Part shown: positions 34,601 through 48,129 of the stretch, in pieces
How the letters are laid out: every line of letters starts with the position of its first letter
Position numbering within the stretch: the stretch's first letter is position 1
Assembly (NCBI GenBank): GCA_963693315.1
Contig: OY856186.1
Coordinates: 456,813,217-456,877,216, forward strand
Direction: 5' to 3'
Length of the DNA: 64,000 nucleotides
From: Diogma glabrata
Lineage: Eukaryota > Arthropoda > Insecta > Diptera > Cylindrotomidae
Notes under the pieces: generated by a model
Databases searched by the model: none
Seen by the model: only the letters and a program-made list of their open reading frames with translations
What the model was told of the DNA's origin: nothing
Made by a program: the position numbers and the translations under genes

Positions 34601-35127
34601 AAAAATCTCTTAGTTTATAACGCCATTTTTATAATTTTCCTTCAGAACAAAAAAAACTGATTCCCGACAGTCATATGCACAACGAATTTTATCTTTAAAA
34701 CAAAAAATAACGCAAGTCCCAAACTTTCACATGTGGTTAGATATAAAATAAGCTTCAATTTAGTTAAAAAAAAAATGACTAAGCCATCTTTTTTTCAATT
34801 ACACCATTTTTTTCTTATGTTACACCGTTAAAAATTATTTCAAAAAATTAACAGTGTACATTTTTAAAAACTTTGTTTTAATACCTATTCACATATTATT
34901 TATGAAAATCGATTCAGTAGTTTTTCTACAATCGCTCGTCAAAATGCACTCACATCACAAAATAACAAAAAATTGAGGGGCACCCTGTGAAGACCCCTGG
35001 TCGAAAAAAAAAATTCTAAGAGAACTTGTATTTTTTATTTATCAAAGACTATCTATAAACAAAAAATAATCAAAATTAAAAGGGGTCAAGTCAAAACGTT
35101 GTTGAATCTTCGTGAAATTGCTCATCT

Positions 35128-35665
35128 ATTTATTATAGCATAATTTTCAAAAAATTCAAAAACATTGTTATTATTTTCCATTATCATATACAAACATACA
35201 GTCATTAGTTAATAATAGCTATTTATGTAAGGAGGGCGTAAGGGAGGCCTTTTTGCTTGAGAGTGAAATTATTGCTCAAGGCGTAAGCTGAGGGCAACAA
35301 ACACTCGAAAGCAAAAAAGAAACTTTATGCCCGAATTACGTACAAGATTTTTTGTAGGAGTAAGATTCTGTATTATATCCATAAATAAAAATACATATAT
35401 TAACACAAATTAGTAAAATGTTTGTTGAGAATATTGTTTAATCTGAATAGTTTTTCAGTTGAAATTTATTTTCCTAAATTTCTCTAGCGTAAAGCGTAAA
35501 TTTGAATCTGGAGAAATCTGGATGTTTTACATCCGTATGTAAGACCAGATCCCTGGATTATTGTTTTAAAAGTATATCAAGAAAAAATCGTTAGGTGTGT
35601 CAAAAGATTGATTTTCATATATTTTGTTTCCCAATGTTTTTCAGAAACATATTATGGGAAACATT
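35128..35665. other. No gene seen
   Basis: A+T-rich spacer between the DNA transposon and repeat copy C. Confidence 0.5.
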
Positions 35666-36939
35666 ACTTCGGTTTTCGACTAGAAATATATAAAACCTCA
35701 AAGTGATTTGATGATTTGGAGTGTGTCAAAAAATGTCATGAAATGTGTCAAAAAATCGTTAAGTGTGTCAAAACAAGAAAATTTACATTATTTTTGTTTA
35801 AAAAATGTTCATTTTAATAGAAAATGAGTAGTAACATGGATTAAGGAGAAATCTTGATGTTAGATTATGGCATTATAAGTTTGTCAAAAAGTAATGTCAA
35901 GTGTGTCAAAAGAATGATTTTCATTTATTTTTTAGAGAAAAAATAAAATTAGTTATTTGTATGAAATGTAATGTAATGAACATGAAATTATTGTTATTGT
36001 GAATTTTATTGCATTATAAGTTTGTCAAAAAAAAATTGTCAAGTGAGTCAAAAAATGATTTCATTTATTTTTTTAGGAAATTTTTTGGAAAAAAAATTTA
36101 GCTGTTTGTATGACGTAAATGTAATTGAACATGAAATTGGACATGGAAATTTTTGAAATTGCTATAGTTTTTTTTGGAATATTTTTGGAATTTTGAAAAA
36201 AGTTTGTATTTTTGTATTTTTGATTTTGTAATAATTTTTGCAATATTTTTAGAACTTTGCAAAATTTAAAATTTTTGATTTTATTATAATTTTTGGCATT
36301 TTGAAAAAATTTTTAATTTTTGATATTGTTATAGTTTTTGCAATATTTTTGGAATTTTTTAAAAAGTTTGAATTTTTGAATTTTTAACAATTTTTGGAAT
36401 ATTATTAGAATTTAGAAAAAGTTTAAATATTTGATTTTATTCTAATTTTCGTAATATTTTTGGAATTTTGAAAAAAGTTTCAATTTTTGAATTTGTTATA
36501 ATTTTTGCAATATTTTTAGAATTTTTGCAAAAAAATTTAATCTCTGATTTTGTAATAATTTTTGGAATATTTTAAGAATTTTGAAAAAAGTTTGATTCTA
36601 TTTAATTTTTACAAAATTATTGGAATTTTGAAAGAAATATGCATTTGTGATTTTGTAATATTTTTTCGTAACACTAAATGGAGAGGTTTTTGAGTAGTTT
36701 GCTGAGTGTATCATCTTTTCACTAAATTTTGTTAATATATGATCTGTTACTATTTTTCGGCGACAAATTGATGTTTCGTGTTAGTTTAGTAATAAATTTC
36801 TAGACAGAGATAAAAAAATACTTGTACTTTAACAAAGAGTTTTATGTTTGATATACATCGTTGCCGATAACTAAAAACAATGTCATCATAAAAGTTTTAT
36901 GCCGAAAACTATGTCAAAATCCTTAACCAATACCAAAGT
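35666..36939 (-). mobile_element. TIR repeat family, copy C (inverted, short array)
   Basis: Reverse complement of the A/B family: low-coordinate end ACTTCGGT (35666), TGTGTCAAAA boxes, AT-rich array 36150-36650, then the inverse of CATCAATACGTTGCCGG and the left terminus (ACCAAAGT at 36932-36939, diverged). It lacks the GGCCGGCC/(AGAC)n patch present in A, B and D. Confidence 0.78.
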
Positions 36940-37638
36940 CTTGATATCTTAGAGCTGTGAGATTTCAGACCCTTCATATTTTTTGTATTAATTTATTTAA
37001 AACATTTTGTTTTTCAGTAATGTTTGATTTATCGTATTGCTAAGTATACGTATGTTTTGTAAACTATTTTTTGAAAAAATCGCTAAATTTTAGTACTTAT
37101 TATACAAGGACGTAAAGCTAAGGTTTTTGTGCGTATGTAGAGTTTGCGAATCGAGGCACCAGCTGAGATTTGCACCCAGATTAAGCCCAAAATGGCTTAC
37201 GTCCGTGCATCATATACTATTTTTTATTCGTCACAAACAAAATATTTAAAAAAAATAAAAAATTTATAAATTTAAAAAAAAAAATGTTGAATAAGTAAGC
37301 TTTGACCAAAATATTTGTTATTTTTTTCAAACAAATCGAATAACTATGACAACAAAATAACAAATAGTTTAATTCGATTATGACATTTTGAATTGAAAGA
37401 TTGCTTCGATAAACATTTCTTTTTTTTATAGAATTTAAACAAATGCAAATGTTTTTTACTTTCTTGGACGCAACTATGACAACAAAATATATGCTTAAAA
37501 AGTGACACTTTAAGGCCACAAATAACAGTAATAAAGTAACACTAATATTTAGGCGAAAAAAAAGTAACATTTCGTTTGTTATTTTTTCTAAATTTCTGCA
37601 ATCAATTTATTTAATTTTAATTGTATATTAAATTACTA
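36940..37638. other. No gene seen
   Basis: A+T-rich. A minus-strand 117-codon ORF (37217-37570) is Phe/Leu/Ile-rich with no motif and looks like a composition artefact. Confidence 0.5.
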
Positions 37639-39447
37639 AAGCCGCAATTAGACTATTGAGAGCTCTGCAATATTTCTGCAATGGTAGTGTGTAAAATATT
37701 TATTGCAGAAAAGTTTGGCAATGAACTCATTGCAAAACATTGCAATGACTCATTGCATGTTTTGCAATGAGTTCATTGCCAAACTTTTCTGCAATGAATA
37801 TTTTACACACTACCATTTGTTATGATCGCGATTCGGTTAATCCATCCTACACATCCCATCCGTGAACTACCAACCTATATGTTGTGACACATCAATGTTT
37901 CAATTCAACAAATCACATGTACATATACTAAATTGGACGAGGCATATTGCTATTTCAAACTTTTTATCAAACGTAAATAAAGAAATAATGAAATGATGAC
38001 GCACATTGCAATTTAAAAATATCATTTTAAACGTAATCACATAACTTTCCTTTGTAATGTTTTTTTTTCTGTAATATATTTAAATGAGAAAAAAATTTAA
38101 ACGTAATCACATGACTTTTCTTTGAAATTTTTTATATCTGTTACACATTTAAAATGAGAAAAAAATGAAACAGGAATATTGGATCTTTTCTCTTGCAATT
38201 GTTTTTCTATAGGAATGTTACAAAACGTCAACAAAAAACTAGTTTTACATTTGGTTAATAGAACGAAAGAAAGAAACAGCTTGCCCTGAATCAACTTTGT
38301 TGTCTTGTTTACTCCTAAGACTAAAATATTATTAATACTAGCATATTGCTTAATTTTAGTTAGTTTTTGTTTGATTTTCAAATCAAAAAAAGGAATTAAA
38401 AATTAATGCCGGGGTGCGCGTTCGATTTTTCTAAAGTAAGATATAAATCATGTTACACAGTCCGTGGCATATCTCAAAAAGTTTTTAGTTTAAAAGTAAT
38501 AAACTAAATTTGAAGTAGATTAAATTAAATTTCGAGTCTTGATATTCCGAAAGGAAACGCCAAAATTAAAAAGTGATGTGGATACACCAATTTAGTTTTT
38601 ATTTTTACTCAAACAAACTCTATTGTTAGAGTTGATATAAAAATTGTTTGCATCGAAAGTATAATGATAGTTGTAAATAAAAAAAACAAAATGGTGTATT
38701 AATGTAATTAACACAAAACAACATAATTATTGCTTAAATTAAAAAAAAATAATTTATAGAGAAAAATATAAAATCAATATAGTTATATTGTTAACAAAAA
38801 AATTCTTTTGTCTTTGTTAAAAGTGGTTGTCGCATCCTGTTGAAGAAAGTGATATTAATGAAGAGAGGAAAGATGTAAAATTGTGAGGCAGAAAGCGTCG
38901 TGATCGTGCTAGTCTCAGATAAAATAACTTTCGACAGCTTTGAGATTAGCTACAACATTGATTGAAGTTGAAAAAAAAGGAAATCTTCTTGATAAAAGGA
39001 AATTGGCCATCATTTATCTGTTATATAAATTGGAAACATCGGCACATTGTACTGGGATTAAAACGATACAACAAAACAAGCTAATCTTGACCGAACGATT
39101 TTATGAAGGTTGGCTACGAACATTTACGGTATTATATGTATTGTACCGCCGGACGAAATTCTGAATCAACATTGAAGTCCACCATTCACCACATTAAGTA
39201 AGGTTTTTGTTTTTGTATAAATTTTTATTATTATTATCAAACTCTTTAGAATCAAATTTTTTTTGAATTGTTAGCAGACCATCATGGTCTTCTAAATTTT
39301 TTTATATATTAGAGATTTTCTTGGGCAAGGGCCATATTGGTAAAAAATCTTTTTAATATACATTTAAACCCTTGGCAATAAGTTAAAATATATTGCACGA
39401 GTATTGCAGAAATATTGCAGAGTTCTGCAATAGCCTAATTGTGGCTT
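37639..39447. mobile_element. 1.8-kb TIR element with TA target duplication
   Basis: Left end AAGCCGCAATTAGACTATTG and right end CAATAGCCTAATTGTGGCTT are inverted repeats of about 43 bp with few mismatches, and TA flanks both sides (37637-37638, 39448-39449). A large palindrome sits just inside the left end. A stretch near 38905-38935 can encode KRRDRASLR, and an ORF at 38940-39164 contains a LILTERFYEGWLRTFTVLYV segment; these may be transposase remnants (a PIF/Harbinger-like start is conceivable), but the evidence is weak. Confidence 0.7.
37681..37816. repeat. Near-perfect 136-bp palindrome
   Basis: ATGGTAGTGTGTAAAATATT...CATTGCAATGA (37681-37748) pairs with TCATTGCATG...AATATTTTACACACTACCAT (37750-37816), with one base of loop and very few mismatches. 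The arms contain repeated TTGCAATGA / TCATTGCAA units. Confidence 0.9.
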
Positions 39448-39449
39448 TA

Positions 39450-42400
39450 CAAACCAAAAATGCTTGGATTAAACAATATTTTAAAAATAAAACTTCACAA
39501 AACTGCAAGTATGTTGTTTTTTTTTAAATAGACATAATGCGTTTTTTTCTTTTAGCTGTATGTTTTCTGAAATATTTACGCTTTAGGGCGTAAAATAGTA
39601 ATTTTACGCATTGTTATTTCAATTGAAAAAAATTGTCTACCTTACACCCGATTTTGGACTCCTGAATTGCATTTTACGGTATATTAGTACAAAAACTAAT
39701 TTTTCTAGCATAAATACTTTTATAATTAGTGTTGTATAATTAGTGTTTTATAATTAGTGTTAATTAAATTTTGATAGTAGTTTTCACCTTTATTTCGGGT
39801 TTTTAAAATTCAAAACTAATTTTTCGAAATGTATGACACGTTGTTAGGACAATTGTTTTTAAATTTAATTTATGGGAGTAGTATCGATGTGAGCACCAGA
39901 TGGCACTGACGGTTTAAAACCGTAAAACAGAAATTAAAGTTCAAAGAATTTATTATAAGATAATCATAGTCATTGACTCAAATTATTAAAATGCAAATGT
40001 CGGGTCCAATATGGCGGCCAATATTTTTTAAATTGATGATTTTTGCATATCGAAATATATATTCCTATTGCTAATCTACTTAAAACTCTAAGTCAAAGTA
40101 TATATCTGCACAATTTTCCTACATGGCGCTATTTCCGAAAAAAAAATCATAAAGTTTTAGAACAACATGAAAACTGTGTTTCTTTACCTTCAGCGCCCTC
40201 TAGCACTAGCTAGCTAACACTAGCACTAGCACTTCCATCACGCGATAAAAATTATTTGTAAGTGCATATTTTAAGCTAATTTAAAATAAAAATTTGAAAA
40301 AATACGTATAATATATTTCGAAAAATTGATTTCAAACTTTAAAAACCCCGAAAGAAGGGAGGAAACTACCCTCAAAATGTTTTAAATATTTTTATCGTAT
40401 TCTACGGGAAAGATGCTAACCATCCAATTTTTTTTAAAAAATAAACACGTTTGTCGTTCTTAAAAAAAAATTCAAATTTGTGACCTTCACTTACTGCAAG
40501 GGGTTCGGCCAAAAAATCTAAAAAAAAAGCCAGAATTTTTTTCTGATGGTATCAACCCCAAAATTTGGAGAAAAAATTTGTTTGTTTGTTCTCGTTCACG
40601 TGGAATGCCCCATATTAGTAGCGGATTGGCCATTTAATTCGGCCTGGAAAAAACTTTTCTAGACCGAACTGATTAACACAAAACATAAAACTAATCACAA
40701 AATTTCGCACAACAATTTATTTCAAATGCCAAAATATGTTTTTGAATTCATGTTGAATATACAGATTGACACATTCTGACCGCTATTAACCCGTTAAATA
40801 TTTTTTGTAACACATGCAAAATATTCAATTTTGTTCTAAATTAAAATAAACGAAAAATATATATGTCGCACATATGGTTATAAAATATTTTTGATTCTTC
40901 GAAATAGTATTTTGAGCACGCGAAAATATTTTCTGTACGCGAAAAAAAATGAAGTATGGAAGTTAACGAGAAATTATCCATCTCTTAAAGACCGGCTAGC
41001 AATTTAAATTGCCAGCCAGTTAGCAGTTAGAATTATTTTAAATTTTACAAATGATTCGAGAAGGTTGGAGGCAGTTGGCCTGATTTGAGAATTGAAATCA
41101 TCATTACAGCCATTATAGTATGTAAATTATAAGGAGCAAACAAATTTATATTGAAGATATTGTCGTTATCATCAAACCAGCCAAATATTTGTTAATGGCT
41201 GAATCCTTGGTAGTCCATTTAGTCTCACCTATATATAATATTGAGCCGTTTAATTTATGTTCTACCGCTTGTTTTTTCCCAACCATCTATTTGTTGGTAA
41301 ACCGCTCTTAGAAATAATCACAGCTTTGGTAATTGAATTTTAGATAACTGAAGTTATTTTATTAATTGTGAATTTCGTGATTAAATTTACCCATGCTATC
41401 GATCCCCTGCAGTTTCTTGCGGCGTTTTATTTTTAAATTTATCAAATTTGATAAGTGCAGATTTAATATCGGATTGTATTTTCATAAAAGTAAAATTATT
41501 TCTAAAAAGTTTATTCTCAAATGTCTCATAGGACCTTGACTGAGAATTGAGTAAAATTTTTATGTGTAATTTTTTTTTTTTTTGGTATTTAAATATTTTT
41601 TAAAGACCTCATTGGTTTTAAAAGCGACTGACCTACCGAGAGCTTTCCCGGTGTTCCGGTGGCCCAGTCCACCACTGCCCCATATATATGTGTTTGTGTG
41701 TGTAAGTTTTCAAAGAATGTTTTAAATGCTTTTGGATTCGGAATCATCATAATTACATTATAGCTCATAATATTAAAAAAATGTTTTAACTGATCCAACA
41801 TTTTCGCTTTTTCTAGATAATCACGATTTTAGATTTTAGATTTCAAATTTTATCTCGTCCTTTTCATAAAACCTTAAACCATGTCATCCAATTCTATTTT
41901 TAATTTAATTTCTTTTTAAAATGCAAAAGGAAAGCTGAAGATAAAGCAAAACTAAATTGGATTGAAATTTATATTATTATATTTCTTAATTCTAAATTCA
42001 AAATTAAGATCACGGACTTTGAATGTAAATCATAAAAGTCTCGACACTGTTATTTGAAGAAAATAGTAAAAAGGAAATTAGAGAATACTTAAAAAAAAAT
42101 ACTTTCCTTTTCCTAATATAATTGCTGTAAAATTGGAGTTTTTCATGAAAATCGATTTGCAACCAAATGGAAAAACGAGAGAAATGAAATGAAAAAAAAT
42201 TCTTTTGTCTTCCTAATAAGCAATAAATTAAATTCTTATTGTGGAAACGAATATAATAAAAATGTCTAAATATCAGATTATATGGTTCGAATGTTGGTGG
42301 AAATTTAACAATTTATTTAAACATTGAGATAAATTGTTAGTAAAAACTCGTTGGAATATCGGGAAATTGTTTTATAATATTTTGCTCTACGTTAAACAAA

Positions 42401-43332
42401 ATTGTTTATAATCTCATGAAATTTTCACCTCTATAAGGTACATAATCCTTTTAATCACATCTTACTTTTCAGATTAACAAGACATGTTATCAACAAACAA
42501 AATAATTTATAAACTCACAACACTCACCATTTAATACTTTTTGCTTTAACCACCTACTAATACCCTAAAACAAACAATTTAAAGCAAATTTTGAAAGCAC
42601 CCTAAAAAGGTTAAAAACGTTACGTAGTTGGTTTTGTAATATTCAAAATATAACGAGTTATGATAGTCTCTAATATCTTTATATCCTTTATATTATTTCC
42701 TTGAAAATTAAATATCATTGTTCATTTTATATTGTTAATTCTACGAACTTTCTTGTGTTCTTTAAGAATGGTAAGAGTAATTCTTATTATTAGTAAAGAA
42801 AGAAAATAATAGACATATGGACATGTTCGAGTAATGTATTATAAGACTGGTCAGTGATATTGTTATCGTACAAATATAAATAATAAAACTTTAAAGTCAG
42901 ATTACAATACGAGAGAATTAAATTATTATTTCATTGATTATATAAAAGGAAAATTAATAACAATAAAATAATAGAATTGGTTGGCAGTTGATTGATTTGA
43001 GTGTATGATTAGAGCTACGATGTAAAAAGGAAAATCTTTTGATTTCTTTCATTTTAGTTTACAACAGATTTTGATTGCATTTAACCAAAGGCTTCTTTTG
43101 GCAGTCGTTTTATTTATTTTTTATTTCAGATCTTATATTGATGTATTGAGGATTATTTTAAAGTTAAAAAATTAAAAAAGAAATCATTGCAAATGATTTA
43201 GTTTGGTTAATATGTACTCTTATACAAAATGGAGTAAATTTATTTTTCCCAAAAACCTCTACTTATTCGTTTCCATATATTTTTAGTTGATTGGAACGCA
43301 AACAGATTTTGACATATTTAAAATAAGATTCC
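39450..43332. other. No gene seen; minor repeats
   Basis: A+T-rich. Three copies of TATAATTAGTGTT at about 39719-39762 and several AGCACTAGC units at 40200-40230. No ORF with a recognisable motif. Confidence 0.5.
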
Positions 43333-43626
43333 TGTGATAAATTTTATATTGGCCAAACCGGTAGAAAATTTATAAAAAGATTTTCGGAACATTTACCTAA
43401 AAGAAAAAACATTCTTAATATAAAATCTATTTTTGCTCAATATCTAGTCAACGAAAATCATACAGGTTCGAAAATAATTTTAAAGTTTTAAATTTTTGTA
43501 ACAAAGGTCATGGATTCAATGGAAGAGTTTGAAATATATAAAGCTATTAAGAAGTCACCATTTTTAATTTTGAATGCACAACTTTCATTTAGTGCTAATA
43601 TTTTATACAATTTAATTATAAATTAA
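43333..43626 (+). pseudogene. Penelope-like element remnant: GIY-YIG endonuclease
   Basis: Reads CDKFYIGQTGRKFIKRFSEHL, then SIFAQYLVNENHTGSK, a TAA stop after ILKF, then MEEFEIYKAIKK and NAQLSFSANILYN to a terminal TAA at 43624-43626. The FYIGQTGR...RFSEHL block followed by an NH and later a Glu is the GIY-YIG endonuclease of Penelope-like retroelements, normally C-terminal to the reverse transcriptase. No RT sequence is found upstream, so this is the extreme 3' end of a truncated copy. Confidence 0.85.
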
Positions 43627-44989
43627 TACCTTTCTTTATTGTTTTTTGTTCTTGCCATATTTTATAGTTTTAAATTTTCTCATTTTTGATTTGATTTTTT
43701 ATGATTTTATTTTTTATTATTCTAGCATTAAAATCATCAATAATGCGCCTTTAGTCTGCATGGAGAAGTTTCATCTAACCGCAAAAATAAGCTCCAGTTT
43801 TACAGACTTTTGTTGCACCATTTGCAACCTGGTTTTTTTTTTGTTGAAAACGATTCTCGACTTTTGTCCCCTTATAAATTATAACCGTTATTTCATTATT
43901 CTAATTTCTTCCCATCGCCGACAATAACAAATTAATTTTGATTGGCAGTAACAACTATTGCATTCATTTTTATATAGTGAAAAAATACTTTCATACACAA
44001 AGTTATTGCTATTTAGACGTTTGAAACCTAAACTTTCAACTAACAACTCAATAAGTTTTCACTATCATATTAACAAATTTAATAATAGCTTGTGATTTTT
44101 TGGAGCTTAATTTAATTATTAATTAAAAATTGTTATGCTCATTAAAAAACCAAAACAAAATTGAATTCAACAAAGAAACAAAAAAAAACTTTTTATAATT
44201 ATGTATTATCAAGCAAAAACAAAATACATTCAGCTGTGTTGAATATTCTTTTTCTCGGAACTCAAAAGCTTTGTATGGCTTATATCCGGTTGATTTTTAT
44301 TTGTAATTGAAATGCTATTTTTTTTATCAGAACTTTGCTAATTAACTTTACTAGTGATGTTTCACTGTATTTATTATTTACTATCAATGGAAATAAAAAA
44401 AAACTCGTTTGATTATTTATCACAATTATTTTTTAACTTAACACCTGCCTGGTTAGAAGTTAAACATTATTCGTACACTTGAAAGCATTTGATGATTAAA
44501 ATATGTTGGGTTGAAAAAAACTGTCTAACGTTTTGTTTACACTCACTCGAAAATTGAATAAGGATATGTTTATATATTTATACCTTCTGTGTTGGGCAAA
44601 TTATTTATGACAACAACCTTGGTTTAACAATTTACCATTATCATTTAAAAAGTTATGTGATGCGGTTATTGATTAAGTTATAAGCCCGCATTTAATGATT
44701 AAATATTATGTTAGTTACTCAAATGTTGAACAAATTTAATAAAATATTTAAATATAAATCAATTAATCTGAATTACAACTATACTTGTAAGGTAAGATTG
44801 TAAGAAAACCATTGACATCATTAATCCAGTCATAGCAATTCAAACCAGTGTATGAATAATAAACATATTTTAATATGTTCAGAATTGTTTGTCAATTTTT
44901 CAATGGTATTGAAATGGATAGATCAGCTTTTGTTGATTTGTATATTATTGTATTTTTGATCTTTGCATTCTCCAATCCCTGAATTGACA
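43627..44989. other. No gene seen
   Basis: A+T-rich; an ORF at 43646-43927 is hydrophobic without a recognisable motif. Confidence 0.5.
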
Positions 44990-45235
44990 TTCACTATGGC
45001 AATATCAGTAAGATATCACTAGTCAAGATATGATACCTTAGGGGTGCTGGCGGATGAACTGTAATCAATCAACGGTAGCACCCTTAATCTTTGTTATGGA
45101 ATATTCTTTGATGATTACACGCTATTCCTTTCTTGGAAAAATGAGCCTTCATATAACTCAATATCTGGGCTATAATCATTGAAGAAGACAATGCTTCACA
45201 TGATCAAGGAATATCCCACTAACTAACTGGCTTTT
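44990..45235. repeat. Hairpin-forming repeat, copy 1
   Basis: Two nested inverted repeats: GGGTGCT with AGCACCC (45052-45083), and GTTATGGAATATTCTTTGATGAT (45093-45115) with ATGATCAAGGAATATCCCACTAAC (45200-45223). A diverged copy with altered but still pairing stems lies at 56500-56745. Confidence 0.65.
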
Positions 45236-45664
45236 TGGCAATTCAATTTTAGTTTTGCTCATGTAAACTTTTCTAGCAAATTTTTGTTACTTTTTTTTTA
45301 AAATTTTATCTCCTTTATCCTATCATAAAATATAGGCCTATTTTATATTTAAATTGGTGATAAGACATCTTGTTTAGTTATCCAGTCTTTAAAAAAAAAA
45401 TAGAACGCATGTTATAATGCTTTAATGTGTTGTTGTGACACATATTGTAACTCCTATTACACTTACACAGCACATTTTAATACTTCTTGACCAGGTTACT
45501 TGATTTTGGTTCAAGCTCTAGACCTTATGTCACTTAAATCACTTAGTATAACCGCCAAAAATATTATTCGTTTTGTATAAATTGCTTTTATTGTTTCACT
45601 ACTCTGTTTGAAATACCACCTTTTATATGAAAAGCAAAGAAATTGAAATTTCTAGTAATAGAAT
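45236..45664. other. No gene seen
   Basis: A+T-rich spacer. Confidence 0.5.
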
Positions 45665-46760
45665 TGTAGTGAAGCTGTTATTCATTCTTCGTAATTTCGA
45701 GTCGCATTGCTTTCCCGCGCGCATTGAACTTGCATTGTCAAATACTTTCGTACTTGTTTTAACCTTTTCAACCCTAATTTCTTATATTCAGATCGTAATC
45801 GTCTATCGCAATAGTTTTCGTTTAAAGTTATCATAAAACAGTTGGGCAATATCATTAATTCGTAATCGCGCTATTTCCATATTTAATTTCTTACAATCGT
45901 TTCGTAATCAATATTTTTTTTATAATTCTTTTCCAATTTTTTTTATAGAAGCTAGTTGAACAGACTCTTTAGTGGGTTTGAAACAACCTACCAGATAATG
46001 CTTCCATTCTTTTTACTATAAATAAATGCCGCGAGATGTCATCGCTCTCTTAGTCGACTTTGTGTTTGAAAAGATAACAGCTGTTTGTGTTTTGTTTTGA
46101 CGTCTACACGTTGAGTGTTTTAATGTGGTGGATTTTTTCATCAATCAAAATAAAGGAATTAATCCAGAGAATAATTAAAGTAAAGAATGAATCCGGTACA
46201 AAGATCAAGACCAATAGTTATAACCAAAGGTAAGATTCATTGAATTTTGTTTATGATAATGCCAGACCGAAAAACCAATTGAAACGCATGTCAGTTTTAT
46301 CTATCAATTTTTGTTTGGTTATAACTATTTGAAAGAGCAATACCACGGCTGATGATAGAATGTTGTTTATAAAAAAAATTAGTTTAATTAATTAAAATGT
46401 CCTTTCTTGTGATGTGATAGATTTAATAGTAAATAATAATAATATGCTAGAAAAAAAAGAATGTTGAGTTGCTGTGATAATACATGTTTTCTAGAACTGT
46501 GATAAATAGAACTATAAATAATAATTGCATTCTTATATAAAAAATTAGTATAATTCTGTGATAGCATAAATTACAAATATATGTGAAGAAAAATGAATTT
46601 AACAAAAACTGTTACATAATACAAACCATAATCATAATTATATTAATTGCTTGTTGAAATTTTAAGATTATCTATGTTCCAAATAGATGTGAAAATAAAA
46701 ACCTAATTCCATCTACACAAAATCTTTGCTACATTTCTGTGATAACACTAGTATCAGGAC
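45665..46760 (+). repeat. Paralogous block 1 with a promoter-like region
   Basis: Colinear with 61800-63350: a GCTTTCCC..GCATT box, AATCGCGCT box, TTCTTACAATCGT.TCGTAATCAAT, TATAAATA (46017-46024), TGTTTTGACG.C..ACG..GAGTGTTTT, AATAAAGGAAT, and a long downstream part with GAACTGTGATAAA.AGAACTATAAATAATAATT. About 165 bp after the TATA box is ATG 46188 with 15 codons up to a GGTAAGA donor-like site (46231). Could be two old LTR/leader copies or two duplicated gene promoters; I cannot decide. Confidence 0.6.
46017..46024 (+). promoter_or_regulatory. TATA box of block 1
   Basis: TATAAATA, followed about 30 bp downstream by CTCTTAGTCGAC, a plausible start region. Block 2 keeps TATAAATA in the same place (62280-62287). 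Confidence 0.5.
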
Positions 46761-47541
<781 letters not shown>

Positions 47542-47991
47542 ACTAGCAGGACCCGGCGTGCTTTGCTACGCTTATAAATAAAGCTTGTGCAGCAATGATT
47601 TCAAAAAGTGGTAATGAGAATAATCGCATAATTTTTAATTTATCTTTTTAAAAATATGGATGAAAAATAATCAGCACTCTTACTGATCAGTTCGGATATA
47701 TGAAAAATTAGCGATCAAATAAGTTTTCAAGTAAGCAAAAAAAAATTTAAGCAACTTGTTGAATTAGTAGAGGTGTGTCATCTCTATATATAACATAATA
47801 CAGAACATAAATAGATTTACAAATGTTCGCAGTACCTATATGTTCAATGTGCTGAGTGCTCACTAAGAAAAGAGAACCTACAGGTTTCTAATGTTCAATT
47901 TCTCGATGCTTCTGCAGGTTATACATTATTTGTTGTGGCTCCATTGTTGGTTCAGATATAGAGGTTATCTAGTTTTATGCCTCTATTCTAT

Positions 47992-48129
47992 CTACGCAAC
48001 ATAATTGTCCATACGAAAATCAATCCGTTCTACATCTAAAGCGCGCACTTTTAATGATTGAGCGTGATCTTTTTTTATGGTGATTGCAAACATCAATTTA
48101 ATTGACAATTGTGATCTTTTGAATTGAAA
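47992..48129 (-). pseudogene. Helitron helicase C-terminal remnant
   Basis: Reads FQFKRSQLSIKLMFAITIKK then DHAQSLKVRALDVERIDF, matching the FAMTINKSQGQ-type block (motif V/VI region) of Pif1-like Helitron helicases. It ends in a stop before the usual YVALSR motif is complete. Key residues have changed (KDHAQS for KSQGQS), so it is inactive. Confidence 0.82.

Larger units (their letters stand above)
31898..35123 (+). mobile_element. DNA transposon with TIRs of about 575 bp, possibly Sola-like
   Basis: Sequence 31898-32480 is repeated inverted at about 34550-35123, starting GAGCAATTTCACG and ending CGTGAAATTGCTC; a long central part of the arms is nearly identical. ATCT flanks both ends (31894-31897, 35124-35127), a candidate 4-bp duplication. 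Inside is a transposase-like coding exon. The 4-bp duplication and GAG terminus are what I recall for Sola elements, but the class is uncertain. A second copy of the outer 130 bp (without inversion) lies at 32481-32610, just inside the left TIR. Confidence 0.8.

Noticed and set aside
37217..37570. 117-codon minus-strand ORF that looks like a membrane protein
   Set aside because: Hydrophobicity follows from A+T-rich base composition; no domain, start context or homologue recognised.
46188..46230. A 15-codon first exon (ATG to GGTAAGA)
   Set aside because: Attractive position downstream of a TATA box, but no acceptor or second exon was found and the paralogous block lacks the same ATG; not called as a gene.
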